This document shows, in pieces, positions 55,131 to 63,822 of a stretch of 64,000 bases of DNA. The stretch lies in the NCBI RefSeq assembly GCF_006575665.1, contig NZ_CP041253.1:2207001-2271000 (forward strand), read 5' to 3'. Positions within the stretch are counted from its first letter, which is position 1. Each line of letters begins with the position of its first letter. Both the position numbers and the translations under genes were made by a program. The stretch comes from Echinicola soli (GTDB taxonomy: Bacteria; Bacteroidota; Bacteroidia; Cytophagales; Cyclobacteriaceae). The notes under the pieces are model-generated. The model saw only the letters and a program-made list of their open reading frames with translations. It was not told the DNA's origin and ran no database searches.

Positions 55131-55157
55131 AAAAAGCGGGGACATGCCCCGCTTTTT
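55131..55157 (-). terminator. Terminator of the S41 protease gene
   Basis: AAAAAGCGGGG, 5-base loop, CCCCGCTTTTT: a perfect 11-bp stem with a U tract on the minus strand, 4 bp past the protease stop. It isolates the VOC gene. Confidence 0.9.
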
Positions 55158-55160
55158 GGT

Positions 55161-56840
55161 TTATTCTGTTGTCACGGCTTCTTTTGAAAAAGCCAGCTGC
55201 TCGGCTTCCTCAAAGAGCTTGATGCCTTGCTGATAGATTTCATTGACATCATTGATCACTTTGTAGAATGCATTGTCATCGAAAATATTACGCCCCATAT
55301 GTGCTTTTAGGAGTGTCTGGAGGTAAGACTTGGATTTTTCGTAATCCTTTTCGTCAAATTTCACCTTGTTTTTTTCTCCAATGGCAATTAATTTTTTTAA
55401 TGCCTTGTCAGAAAATTCGAAATCATTGTAATAGGTTTCAAAGTTCATGTTTTCGAATTTGCCTTTATTATCTTCCAAATAGTCCATGATAAATTCCCTG
55501 TGCGAATCTGAACTGAACAACCTGCCAACATAACTGCTGCTCATGGTGGTGTCCATTGGGACAAAATAGTCCGGCATAATACCGCCGCCGCCATACACAG
55601 TTCTTCCTTTCACGGTTTGGTATTTAAGTGAATCATTGAAATGGACGCTGTCGGCACTGAAAAACTCTCCGTGCTCATACCTGTTGATCCAGTCCATGTT
55701 GTATTCGTTGGGATCATCTCCGTAGGGTTTTTGGATAGAACGGCCAGACGGCGTGTAATATCTGGCGATGGTCAATCGCAGCTCGGCACCATCTGAAAGA
55801 TCGATTGGCATTTGTACCAAGCCTTTTCCAAATGACCTTCTGCCGACGATCAGTGCGCGGTCATTGTCCTGGAGGGCTCCTGCTACAATTTCCGAAGCCG
55901 AAGCACTACCTTCGTTGATCAGCACCACAACAGAGCCGTCTTCAAATTCGCCTGGACGCATGGCGAATGCCTTTTGATTATAACGGCTAACTTTTCCTTT
56001 TTGGGAAACGATCATGGCATTGTCCGTAAGGATCTCGTCGGCGATGTTAATAGCAGCTCCCATATATCCTCCTGGGTTACCTTGGAGGTCAAGGACTAGC
56101 TTGCTCATTCCTTCAGCTTTCAGCGTTTCGATCGCTTCTTTAAATTCATCATAGGTAGTGGCTGCGAAACGGGTGATCTTGATGTAGCCTGTGTCATCAC
56201 TGATCATATAGGAAGCGTTGATGCTGTGTTGTGGGATTTTATCCCTAGTGATAGCATAATCGATCAGCTCTTTATGGTTCTTCCTTTTGATGCCGACATT
56301 GACCACAGAACCTTTTGGCCCTCTGAGCAAGTCAAAGACATCCCGGTTGGTCACACCGGTGCCTGCTACGGTTTCGCCATCTACTGTGATGATTTGATCG
56401 CCTGATTGGATGCCCAGTTTTTCGGAAGGCCCTCCTGTTAGGGGTGCTACCACGTAGATGGTATCTCTAAGAATACCAAATTCTACACCTATGCCATCAA
56501 ACTCTCCATCCAGTTGGCTTTGGGCCAGTTGGGCATCTTCTGCAGGGATATAGCTGGAATGGGGATCAAGTTCTTCCAGCATCTTTTCGATGCCATGTTC
56601 TACCAGTTTGGTGGTATTGACTGTGTCCACATAGTCTCTATCGATATAGGTGATGATTTCCTGTAATTTATAGAGAGCTGCTTTCAGATCATTCTGGTCT
56701 GTTTTCGGCTCCGCAAAAGTGGCTCCGATCCAGATGCCTGCAGAAATAGCCAAGGCCAGGATGATAGGCAGCCTGATTTGCGATTTGGTGTTTTTTGATG
56801 GTTTCACATCAGGTTGTGAAGTGTTTTTTTCTTCGCTCAC
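55161..56840 (-). CDS. S41 family C-terminal processing peptidase
   Basis: 559 residues. One N-terminal transmembrane helix (about 25-42) anchors it in the inner membrane, facing the periplasm. PDZ domain (about 90-190; SGDQIITVDGETVAG), then the tail-specific protease core with the Ser/Lys dyad: Ser in GSASASEIVAGAL and Lys exactly 25 residues later in SFGKGLVQ, the spacing found in Prc/CtpA. Degrades or trims envelope proteins. Divergent from the hemerythrin gene. Confidence 0.95.
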   Translation of the reverse strand: MSEEKNTSQPDVKPSKNTKSQIRLPIILALAISAGIWIGATFAEPKTDQNDLKAALYKLQEIITYIDRDYVDTVNTTKLVEHGIEKMLEELDPHSSYIPAEDAQLAQSQLDGEFDGIGVEFGILRDTIYVVAPLTGGPSEKLGIQSGDQIITVDGETVAGTGVTNRDVFDLLRGPKGSVVNVGIKRKNHKELIDYAITRDKIPQHSINASYMISDDTGYIKITRFAATTYDEFKEAIETLKAEGMSKLVLDLQGNPGGYMGAAINIADEILTDNAMIVSQKGKVSRYNQKAFAMRPGEFEDGSVVVLINEGSASASEIVAGALQDNDRALIVGRRSFGKGLVQMPIDLSDGAELRLTIARYYTPSGRSIQKPYGDDPNEYNMDWINRYEHGEFFSADSVHFNDSLKYQTVKGRTVYGGGGIMPDYFVPMDTTMSSSYVGRLFSSDSHREFIMDYLEDNKGKFENMNFETYYNDFEFSDKALKKLIAIGEKNKVKFDEKDYEKSKSYLQTLLKAHMGRNIFDDNAFYKVINDVNEIYQQGIKLFEEAEQLAFSKEAVTTE

Positions 56841-56990
56841 GATATCCTCTTTTATGATTTTTAGAAAAGGTTCAGTCTACGACTGATTTTCAAATATACA
56901 ATTTAACATGATTTTCCACTATTTCGTTTTAATAAACGGAAGAAAATCAATTTAGGTAAGCTCAATTCCTTTTTTTAGCTGAAAAAATTT

Positions 56991-56998
56991 TACTTTTG
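56991..56998 (+). promoter_or_regulatory. Candidate -7 box of the hemerythrin-ruvX-def operon
   Basis: TACTTTTG matches TAnnTTTG exactly and ends 7 bp before the ATG at 57006, so the mRNA would be leaderless or nearly so. A clear -33 TTTG is not seen. Confidence 0.45.
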
Positions 56999-57005
56999 TT
57001 CTTAC

Positions 57006-57764
57006 ATGTCAGGTGAATCTAACATACAGAAACGATCAATTGAGGAATTAGTTAAGGAAAACTATGTCTTTGCTGGTGTTTTGCATTATTTTGGTATCAG
57101 TTTTTACAAGTATGAATGCCAGTCCCTTGAGGAAGTTTGCCGTAAGTTCAGGGTAAATCCACAGCAGCTCATCAGTGAGCTCGAGGTATGGGCTTGGAGA
57201 AAGGAGCCCAGTCATGAAGAACTTTACTTGCGGCCGATTGAAGTACTGGTGGAATACCTGAAAAATAAACACCACTTTTTTCTCAGACACCAATTGCCGT
57301 TCCTGTCCAATATTATTTCAGGAGTGAAATTACCTCCGGAATATGTAGGTCTATTGGCAGATTTGCGTTTGATGTTTCCTCTTTTTGTGGATGATTTTAT
57401 CCATCACATCCATGAGGAGGAGAGCACTGTTTTTAACTCGATCAAGGTCTTACAAGAAATTGAAAACGGCCATTACCGGTTAGAAGAAGCGGTGAAAATC
57501 CTTAGCAGACCATCCATTCAGGGAATGGCCCATGAGCACGAGGCACATGATGATGAGATGGAAGGTATCCGTAAGCTTACCAATGGATATAAGCTAGAGG
57601 ATGGAGCGCCGACTGCCATTAAAGTTTTGTACCACGAAATGCAATGTTTCGAGAAGGAATTAATCATCCATGCCAGAATCGAGAATGACCTGCTTTTCCC
57701 CAAGGCGGTAGAGCTGGAAAAGGAAGTCAAACGCAAAATTATCAAGACCATAAAACTGAATTAA
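57006..57764 (+). CDS. Hemerythrin-domain protein related to RIC (iron-sulfur repair) family
   Basis: 252 residues, cytoplasmic. N-terminal ScdA_N-like segment (about 9-60, VLHYFGISFYKYECQSLEEVC) and a hemerythrin-like four-helix domain (about 78-250) with iron-ligand pattern FIHHIHEEE, MAHEHEAHDDEME and HEMQC...IIHARIENDLLF. In RIC/YtfE/ScdA the N-terminal domain carries a Cys-Cys pair; here that place reads FYKYEC, so the pair is missing. Its stop codon abuts the ruvX start. Confidence 0.85.
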   Translation: MSGESNIQKRSIEELVKENYVFAGVLHYFGISFYKYECQSLEEVCRKFRVNPQQLISELEVWAWRKEPSHEELYLRPIEVLVEYLKNKHHFFLRHQLPFLSNIISGVKLPPEYVGLLADLRLMFPLFVDDFIHHIHEEESTVFNSIKVLQEIENGHYRLEEAVKILSRPSIQGMAHEHEAHDDEMEGIRKLTNGYKLEDGAPTAIKVLYHEMQCFEKELIIHARIENDLLFPKAVELEKEVKRKIIKTIKLN

Positions 57765-58178
57765 ATGGGTAGGGTATTAGCGATTGACTTGGGAACAAAA
57801 AGGACCGGTTTAGCAGTTACAGATTTACTGAAGATTACGGCCAATCCGCTGGAGACGATCCGTACGGTGGATTTGGACAAGTACCTGAAGGATTATGTAC
57901 AAAAGGAAGAGGTAGAGGCCATCGTAGTGGGGTTTCCAAAATCCATGGATGGCAGTGATACCAACATGACCCAGCCCACAATTCGGCTCAAGGACCGATT
58001 GGCCAAAACATACCCTGAACTAGAAATAGTGTTGGTGGATGAGCGGTTTACCTCCAAAATGGCTATGCAGAGTATGATCGCCATGGGCAGTAAAAAGAAA
58101 GACAGAAGAGAAAAGGCTGGCAACCTGGATAAGATTAGTGCTGCCATTATACTACAAACTTATTTAGACCAACTATGA
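57765..58178 (+). CDS. ruvX: Putative Holliday junction resolvase / pre-16S rRNA nuclease YqgF
   Basis: 137 residues, RNase H-like fold. Visible: first strand Asp in LAIDLGTKRTGLAVTD, VVGFPKSMDGSDT, Glu in LVDERFTS, and the terminal Asp in NLDKISAAIILQTYL. The family is involved in 16S rRNA 5' maturation. The start follows the hemerythrin stop without a gap and the stop overlaps the def start by ATGA. Confidence 0.95.
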   Translation: MGRVLAIDLGTKRTGLAVTDLLKITANPLETIRTVDLDKYLKDYVQKEEVEAIVVGFPKSMDGSDTNMTQPTIRLKDRLAKTYPELEIVLVDERFTSKMAMQSMIAMGSKKKDRREKAGNLDKISAAIILQTYLDQL

Positions 58179-58729
58179 TATATCCGATTATAGCATACGG
58201 AAATCCCATACTAAAGAAAGAAGCAGAGGAGATCAACGAAGGAGAAGACATCAATGAACTTATTTCGGATATGTTCGATACGATGGACAATGCGAATGGT
58301 GTTGGATTGGCAGCACCCCAAATCAACAAGGGTATCCGCTTGTTTGTGATCGATAGCGCTCTAATGCTGGATGAAGACAGTGATGAAAAAGGCTTCCGTA
58401 AGGTATTTATCAACCCTATTATATTGGATGAGTATGGTGATGATTATAGCTTTGAGGAAGGCTGCTTGAGCATCCCTGATGTAAGGGCAGAGATTACCCG
58501 TCCGGAGACCTTGACCATTGAGTATTTTGATGAAAACTGGAACCTGAAGGAGGAGGAGTTTTCGGGAATGACCGCCCGTGTCATACAGCATGAGTACGAT
58601 CACCTTGAAGGAATTCTCTTCGTGGATTATATCAAAGGCCTCAAAAAAAGATTGGTAAAAAGCAAGCTGATAGATGTGAGCAAAGGCAAGGTGCCTACTG
58701 AATATAGCATGATTTATCCAACGAGATAG
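58175..58729 (+). CDS. def: Peptide deformylase
   Basis: 184 residues; removes the formyl group from nascent proteins, cytoplasmic metalloenzyme. All three motifs present: GVGLAAPQI, EGCLSIP (Cys ligand) and QHEYDHLEG (two His ligands and catalytic Glu). Four-base overlap with ruvX indicates coupled translation. Confidence 0.98.
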   Translation: MIYPIIAYGNPILKKEAEEINEGEDINELISDMFDTMDNANGVGLAAPQINKGIRLFVIDSALMLDEDSDEKGFRKVFINPIILDEYGDDYSFEEGCLSIPDVRAEITRPETLTIEYFDENWNLKEEEFSGMTARVIQHEYDHLEGILFVDYIKGLKKRLVKSKLIDVSKGKVPTEYSMIYPTR

Positions 58730-58786
58730 CATAAAGAACCGCAAAAAAAGTAGGTCTTAGATATGCTTTTTTTGTATCTAGTGGTT

Positions 58787-59587
58787 ATGGAAAACCTAAA
58801 CGTAGCACTTATCCAAACAGACCTGTACTGGCAGGACCGGGAAGCCAACTTGGCGATGTTGGAGGAGAAAATTTGGCCGCTTCAGGGAAAGGTAGACCTG
58901 ATTGTTTTACCAGAAATGTTTCCGACTGGATTTTCCATGGAAGCTGAAAAGCTGGCGGAGCCAATGAACTTTACTACTACCAAATGGCTACAGCAGATGG
59001 CCTCCCAAACCAAGGCAGTGGTGACAGGCAGTGTGATCATCAAGGAAGGAAGGGATTTTTATAATCGTTTGCTCTGGGTACGCCCTGATGGTGAAGTGCT
59101 CTGTTATGACAAGCGGCACCTGTTTAGGATGGCCGACGAGGATCATCATTATAGCATGGGGAAAAACCGAGAAATATTTTCCCTTAAAGGCTGGAAGATC
59201 CTTCCCCAGGTATGCTATGATCTTAGGTTCCCCGTTTGGTCCAGAAACACCTCAGACAAAAATGGCCAGATGGAATATGACATGGCTTTTTATATTGCTT
59301 CTTGGCCGGCGGCAAGAGTTAGTGCTTGGGACGTTTTGCTCAAGGCAAGGGCAGTGGAAAACCTCTGCTATACCATGGGAGTCAACAGGGTAGGGGAAGA
59401 CGGTAACGGGGTTGCTTATTCTGGGCATTCCGGTCTATATGATTTTAAAGGCGGTTCGATTGCATTCTCCAGTGAAATAGAAGAAGTGCTTTTGGTGACA
59501 TTGGATGCCGAAGCACTGGTGCATTACCGAGAGAAATTCCCCGCTTGGATGGATGCCGATCAGTTTGAGATTAAGCAGCAAAATTGA
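58787..59587 (+). CDS. Nitrilase-superfamily omega-amidase (YafV-like)
   Basis: 266 residues from ATG 58787; the open frame extends 8 codons upstream but the conserved start MENLNVALIQTDLYWQD is here. Catalytic triad: Glu in VLPEMFPTGFS, Lys in CYDKRHLFRM and Cys143 in LPQVCYDLRFPVWSR. Probably hydrolyses alpha-ketoglutaramate or related omega-amides. 57 bp after def; may be in the same transcript. Confidence 0.92.
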   Translation: MENLNVALIQTDLYWQDREANLAMLEEKIWPLQGKVDLIVLPEMFPTGFSMEAEKLAEPMNFTTTKWLQQMASQTKAVVTGSVIIKEGRDFYNRLLWVRPDGEVLCYDKRHLFRMADEDHHYSMGKNREIFSLKGWKILPQVCYDLRFPVWSRNTSDKNGQMEYDMAFYIASWPAARVSAWDVLLKARAVENLCYTMGVNRVGEDGNGVAYSGHSGLYDFKGGSIAFSSEIEEVLLVTLDAEALVHYREKFPAWMDADQFEIKQQN

Positions 59588-59841
59588 TTTTGACCCGGAT
59601 GTGTCTTTTTTTAAAGTTGAAAGTTGTTGTACCTACGGCACAAGGGAGTCACATTATGACGGGGGCGGTTACCAAGCTTACCCACCTACGGAGGGCCATG
59701 CCTTAGGCATGATTGGTATTGGCGGCTAACATGGAAATCTCCCATGAGCCACGCTATGGGCATGCACCAATGAAGATAAGGAGACCAAAGCTGGGATACT
59801 GGTAGAATTAATTTTTTCCGGATACCCAAGGAAGAAACCAA
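59588..59841. other. Intergenic repeat-like stretch
   Basis: 254 bp between convergent genes. Segments such as GTACCTACGGCACAAGG and ACCCACCTACGGAGGGCC and the palindrome CATGCCTTAGGCATG (59698-59712) suggest a decayed dispersed repeat. No gene. Confidence 0.4.
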
Positions 59842-61971
59842 TTACTCTACGATCAATTTTTTTGTGGTGTCTTTGCCCGTGTTTGAGGTGAACTGAACAT
59901 AGTACATTCCACTGGCCAATGTCCTCATGTCCATTTCGGCACGTACATTTGCTTCTATATTGAATTCTTCCACCAGAATCTGCCCCAGGGAATTGAAGAT
60001 CCTGGCTTTTCCGGACTCGTTACTGACCAGATAGACAGGGCCATTGCTGGGGTTAGGGTAAAGATTGACCTGAAGCTGGCCATCTACAGGAGGGTCAATA
60101 CCATTGGAAATATCCTCCAGAAACTGCAGTCCTCCGCCATTGTTCCCCAGTATCAAATGGGTTTTGCCGCCAAACGCCTCTGGTACCGTGGCGATCCATG
60201 TGTTGCGTCCCAGTCGAGTGGCTGTCATGTTTCCATTTGGCAAGGTCAAGAGTTCTGTCTGGGGGCTATTGGAATGGATGAAATCCGGGAGGTAGCTGAG
60301 AATGCCTCGCTGGTCTACGGTATATAGGCCAAGACTGCCATTTGCAGCGACGGATTTCACTGCTAAATTTCGGCGGGAAGGATTATCCGAAAAGCCTAAA
60401 TATTCCTCATTTAACAACTCAAAAGTGGGCACTTCTTCAAAATTTACCCTGTAGCGGAGCAATTCGCCTGTTTGGCGTGCCAGCAGCATAAAGTCTTCAC
60501 TATTGTATTGGTAAAAATCAAAAGAGTCATTTGGCCGAAGGGTGATATTGGGGATACTAATGGATGTCAATTCATCTGCAGCAGTCCCGCTTCTCCCCAA
60601 AAGCAGGTTTCTGTTCAGCACAAAGTCCACGATATTCACTCCGGAGACAAGAACATAGGCTTGTTGGCTGCTGGAGGTATATTCGATGTATTGCAGGTCT
60701 GTCAGTCCAAGCGTAGAAAGATCAAGGTAGTCCGTGGTGCTGAGGCTCATGGATTCACTGTTCCAAGCGTAGTGAAAAGCTTGTCCTACCGGCTGCCCAT
60801 CTTGGATTGTATTTGCCGTGACAATGAGTTGGCCAGCGGAATTGTTACCTTTAAAAAAAGGTCTGGTGTTTTCTCCCAGATCGACCATGTCTTCCTGTAA
60901 AAAGGCTGATGTATGGAGCGGGGGAGTACTGTTTTCCGAGAGTTGGTAGATACTTTGTGAAAAGTCAATTCCCGCCGTAAGAGTAGTCTGTGAACTGTTT
61001 AAGGAAATCAAGAGATGGTCAGAGAGGAATTGTCCGACTTGAAAGACAGGGAATTCAGGAAGGTTACCAAACCCCGGTAAAGAGGTGCTAAAACTGGTGA
61101 ATAGTGGCTCGGTATTACTGCCTTGATTAGGGAGGTAATAAAGTGTACTGCACTCATCCTGTCCCATTACAAGGTCTAGAATACCATCATCGTTAAAATC
61201 CTTTAGCAGGATGCTATGGCCTCCGGAATGTTGGATGGCGTTGTTTTCTTGGTTTGGGGGGAGTTTTCTGGAGATCGGGTTGCCATCGCAGGTTCGCCCA
61301 AAGGAAAAATTTCCACATCCACAGAATTCGAAATTTCCCCAGCGAACCTTCGCATTGGCATAACCATCGATGCCTGCCACACCGTTTCGCTCTATGCTGG
61401 TGTTTTGATAATACTCTAGGTAGTCACCTGCTGCGAAATTGAAGGTCACCACATCCAAATCCCCATCTCCATCCACGTCTTGAATGGCGGGGACATCAAG
61501 GTTATTGGCCTGGAAGTTGGAGCCGTTTTCCAATTTCAGGAAATTTTCTGCAACTTCCCATGTGGGAAAGGATTGGCCTTGGGAAGTGGTGTTTCGATAG
61601 GCTTTTATTCCGAAGGCCGTGCTAGTGAAAAGATCCTTTTTGCCATCACCATCAAAATCTGCCAATACCAAAAAACCACTCACGTCTTCTGGAAAAAAAT
61701 GGTGCATGTAAGGCAAATGGGTGTAACCTTCTTCATGTTGTTCGAATACCTTGATATTTCGGGAATTGATGTCCCAAATGATCAGTTCTTCATCGCCATT
61801 GCCATTGATGTCCATGGATTGGATCTGTGCAGCATTGATGCCTCCGGCAAAGCCCATGGGCAGGACTTTTCCATTTTGGGTCACTTCTTTTTCTGTAAAG
61901 CGGTAGGCTTTTTGTCCCTGGCTGGAAAAAGTAATCAGTAACAGAACAAAAGGTAAAAGGTGTTTCATCAA
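59842..61971 (-). CDS. T9SS-secreted FG-GAP/VCBS repeat protein
   Basis: 709 residues. Signal peptide (about 1-19), FG-GAP/VCBS-type calcium-binding repeats with DFDGDGKKDLF, DVDGDGDLDVV and DFNDDGILDLV, then a low-similarity beta-rich centre and a C-terminal type A sorting domain (about 630-709; VNLYPNPSNGPVYLVSN, ASGMYYVQFTS, KKLIVE). It is exported and attached or released by the type IX system. No enzymatic domain recognised. Starts at either of two adjacent Met codons. Confidence 0.92.
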   Translation of the reverse strand: MMKHLLPFVLLLITFSSQGQKAYRFTEKEVTQNGKVLPMGFAGGINAAQIQSMDINGNGDEELIIWDINSRNIKVFEQHEEGYTHLPYMHHFFPEDVSGFLVLADFDGDGKKDLFTSTAFGIKAYRNTTSQGQSFPTWEVAENFLKLENGSNFQANNLDVPAIQDVDGDGDLDVVTFNFAAGDYLEYYQNTSIERNGVAGIDGYANAKVRWGNFEFCGCGNFSFGRTCDGNPISRKLPPNQENNAIQHSGGHSILLKDFNDDGILDLVMGQDECSTLYYLPNQGSNTEPLFTSFSTSLPGFGNLPEFPVFQVGQFLSDHLLISLNSSQTTLTAGIDFSQSIYQLSENSTPPLHTSAFLQEDMVDLGENTRPFFKGNNSAGQLIVTANTIQDGQPVGQAFHYAWNSESMSLSTTDYLDLSTLGLTDLQYIEYTSSSQQAYVLVSGVNIVDFVLNRNLLLGRSGTAADELTSISIPNITLRPNDSFDFYQYNSEDFMLLARQTGELLRYRVNFEEVPTFELLNEEYLGFSDNPSRRNLAVKSVAANGSLGLYTVDQRGILSYLPDFIHSNSPQTELLTLPNGNMTATRLGRNTWIATVPEAFGGKTHLILGNNGGGLQFLEDISNGIDPPVDGQLQVNLYPNPSNGPVYLVSNESGKARIFNSLGQILVEEFNIEANVRAEMDMRTLASGMYYVQFTSNTGKDTTKKLIVE

Positions 61972-62196
61972 TAAATGAAGGTTATCAATTATGGTAAAGA
62001 TGGAAAAACTTTAGTTTCGCGTCTAAAATTAAACGAACAATCTTGCATAAAGATGTCATGGAATCGTTTATTTTGGGTAAAAATTGATTGGGGGATCTTT
62101 TGGGGAGTTAATGGTAAAGCGTCTGCATATTCCACAAATTCTTATACATTGATCTATTCGAATTATCTGATAAATTAGTTTAGCATACCATAACAA
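61972..62196. other. Divergent gap between the T9SS protein gene and murF
   Basis: 225 bp that should hold both promoters. A 67-codon open frame on the plus strand (61975-62178) has no protein-like features. No clear promoter match. Confidence 0.4.
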
Positions 62197-63492
62197 ATGT
62201 ATAGCATAGCATCTTTGTACACCATTTATAAGAAGTCAAGTGGAGTAAGTACTGATACCCGTAAAATAGGAGAAGGCGACCTTTTTTTTGCCTTGAAAGG
62301 GCCAAACTTTAATGCCAATTCCTTTGCCGCCAAGGCGCTTGAAATGGGGGCTTCTGCTGTGGTGATCGATGAGGAGGCATTTGAAGTAGAAGGCGATGAT
62401 CGCTATGTGTTAGTAAAAAATGTGCTGGAAGCCTTACAAAAATTAGCCAATTATCACCGTAAACAACTGGATATTCCTTTTCTGGCCATCACAGGGAGTA
62501 ATGGTAAAACCACCACCAAGGAATTGGTCAATGCAGTGCTAAGTAAGAAATTCAAGACCTATGCCACGGTGGGCAATCTCAATAACCACATCGGCGTACC
62601 ATTGACTTTGCTGGCCATGGATGAGCAGACTGAAATGGGAATCGTGGAAATGGGCGCAAATAAAATCGGGGATATCGCCGAACTTTGTGAAATAGCCGAA
62701 CCTACACACGGACTGATCACGAATATCGGAAGGGCTCATCTGGAAGGCTTCGGAGGTTATGAAGGAGTACTAAGGGCGAAAACGGAGCTGTATCAATATC
62801 TGATCAGCCGTAAAGGTAAAATCTTCGTCAACAGTCAAAATCCCGTATTGGCCAATATGATCAAGCGGATGGACGATCCGGTGACGTATCCGGCAAAAGG
62901 TGACTTCTTCCACTGTGAACTGCTGGAGGCCAATCCTTTTGTGAATTTCCGAACAGCAGATCGGACGGAATATAAAACCAAAATGTTGGGTGCATACAAT
63001 TTCGAAAATATAGCCACGGCATTGACGGTAGGGAAGTTTTTTGGGTTGGCCGAAAAGGTGGCCGCGGAAGCAGTGAGCCAATATGTGCCCGGCAATATGC
63101 GCTCTCAATTGATCGAAAAGCGCAGTAACCTGATCGTACTGGATGCCTACAATGCCAATCCGAGCAGTATGGAGCAGGCCATCCGGACTTTTGGCAGGAT
63201 GACTGGAAAGCCCCACAAAATGGTCATCCTCGGTGACATGTACGAATTGGGCGATAATGCGGCCGAGGAGCACAAGAAGCTTGGGGAATGGGTCAGTGAA
63301 TACGATATTGAGAAAGTGTGCTTTACCGGGGAGCTGACTCAAAATGCGCTTCTCAAAGCTCCTAGAGCCCTGTATTTTCCCGATCCCTTCAGTCTGCGTA
63401 ATTGGCTGGCCGATTCCCAATTGGAAGACCATCTGATCCTGATCAAGGGGAGCAGGGGAATGAAGCTGGAAGGCTTGGTGGAGTTTATTTAG
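62197..63492 (+). CDS. murF: UDP-N-acetylmuramoyl-tripeptide--D-alanyl-D-alanine ligase
   Basis: 431 residues, cytoplasmic. Adds D-Ala-D-Ala to UDP-MurNAc-tripeptide. N-terminal substrate domain with GVSTDTRKIGEGDLFFALKG, ATP-binding GSNGKTTT (about residues 101-108), EMGANKIGDIAEL, NIGRAHLEGFGG, and C-terminal LDAYNANPSSM. Length normal. It stands apart from any mur cluster. Confidence 0.97.
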   Translation: MYSIASLYTIYKKSSGVSTDTRKIGEGDLFFALKGPNFNANSFAAKALEMGASAVVIDEEAFEVEGDDRYVLVKNVLEALQKLANYHRKQLDIPFLAITGSNGKTTTKELVNAVLSKKFKTYATVGNLNNHIGVPLTLLAMDEQTEMGIVEMGANKIGDIAELCEIAEPTHGLITNIGRAHLEGFGGYEGVLRAKTELYQYLISRKGKIFVNSQNPVLANMIKRMDDPVTYPAKGDFFHCELLEANPFVNFRTADRTEYKTKMLGAYNFENIATALTVGKFFGLAEKVAAEAVSQYVPGNMRSQLIEKRSNLIVLDAYNANPSSMEQAIRTFGRMTGKPHKMVILGDMYELGDNAAEEHKKLGEWVSEYDIEKVCFTGELTQNALLKAPRALYFPDPFSLRNWLADSQLEDHLILIKGSRGMKLEGLVEFI

Positions 63493-63547
63493 GTGGAGTG
63501 AAGGTTTTAAATGTTGGAATGTTTTGAAAAGAGCGTCATTGCGAACG

Positions 63548-63565
63548 TAGTGAAGCAATCGCGTC
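63548..63565. repeat. REP-like fragment GTAGTGAAGCAATCGCG
   Basis: Part of the widespread ATTGCGAACGTAGTGAAGC repeat type; a relative forms the loop of the terminator at 41223-41291. Confidence 0.45.
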
Positions 63566-63650
63566 ATTATGTTAGGAAGTACAAGATGAATATAACCGGA
63601 ATGACCTTAAGTCTTGAGATCCCGGAGGTTTTGGATTTAATTAATGTATA

Positions 63651-63822
63651 TTACTGGCATCCGAGAAAACAATCGTCAAATTGAAAAAAAATCAACTGTT
63701 TTTACCCCTAAGTCCCCTTTAGAGGATTTAGGGGTTATTTTAGGGATTGGAATAAAAAACCTCAAATTTCTATTTAAAGACAGTTCTTGATCATATTTGA
63801 AATTTAGTCTGACGCAAGTAAA
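63651..63822. repeat. MITE-like element, family 1, copy 2 (inverted)
   Basis: 172 bp. Left TTACTGGCATCCGA, right AGTCTGACGCAAGTAA, which inverted matches the left end of copy 1 in 14 of 16 bases. The interior block GGATTGGAATAAAAAACCTC and TTTCTATTTAAAGACAG matches copy 1 in reverse orientation nearly without change, and an inner hairpin (TAAGTCCCCTTTAGAG region) replaces the longer one of copy 1. Confidence 0.8.

Noticed and set aside
59505..59729. 74-codon plus-strand frame overlapping the end of the amidase gene
   Set aside because: Overlaps the real gene in another frame and then runs through a repeat-like spacer.
61975..62178. 67-codon plus-strand frame before murF
   Set aside because: Lies in a divergent promoter gap; sequence rich in Ser/Tyr/Asn with no structure.
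62770..63567. 265-codon minus-strand frame
   Set aside because: Antisense of murF without recognisable motifs.
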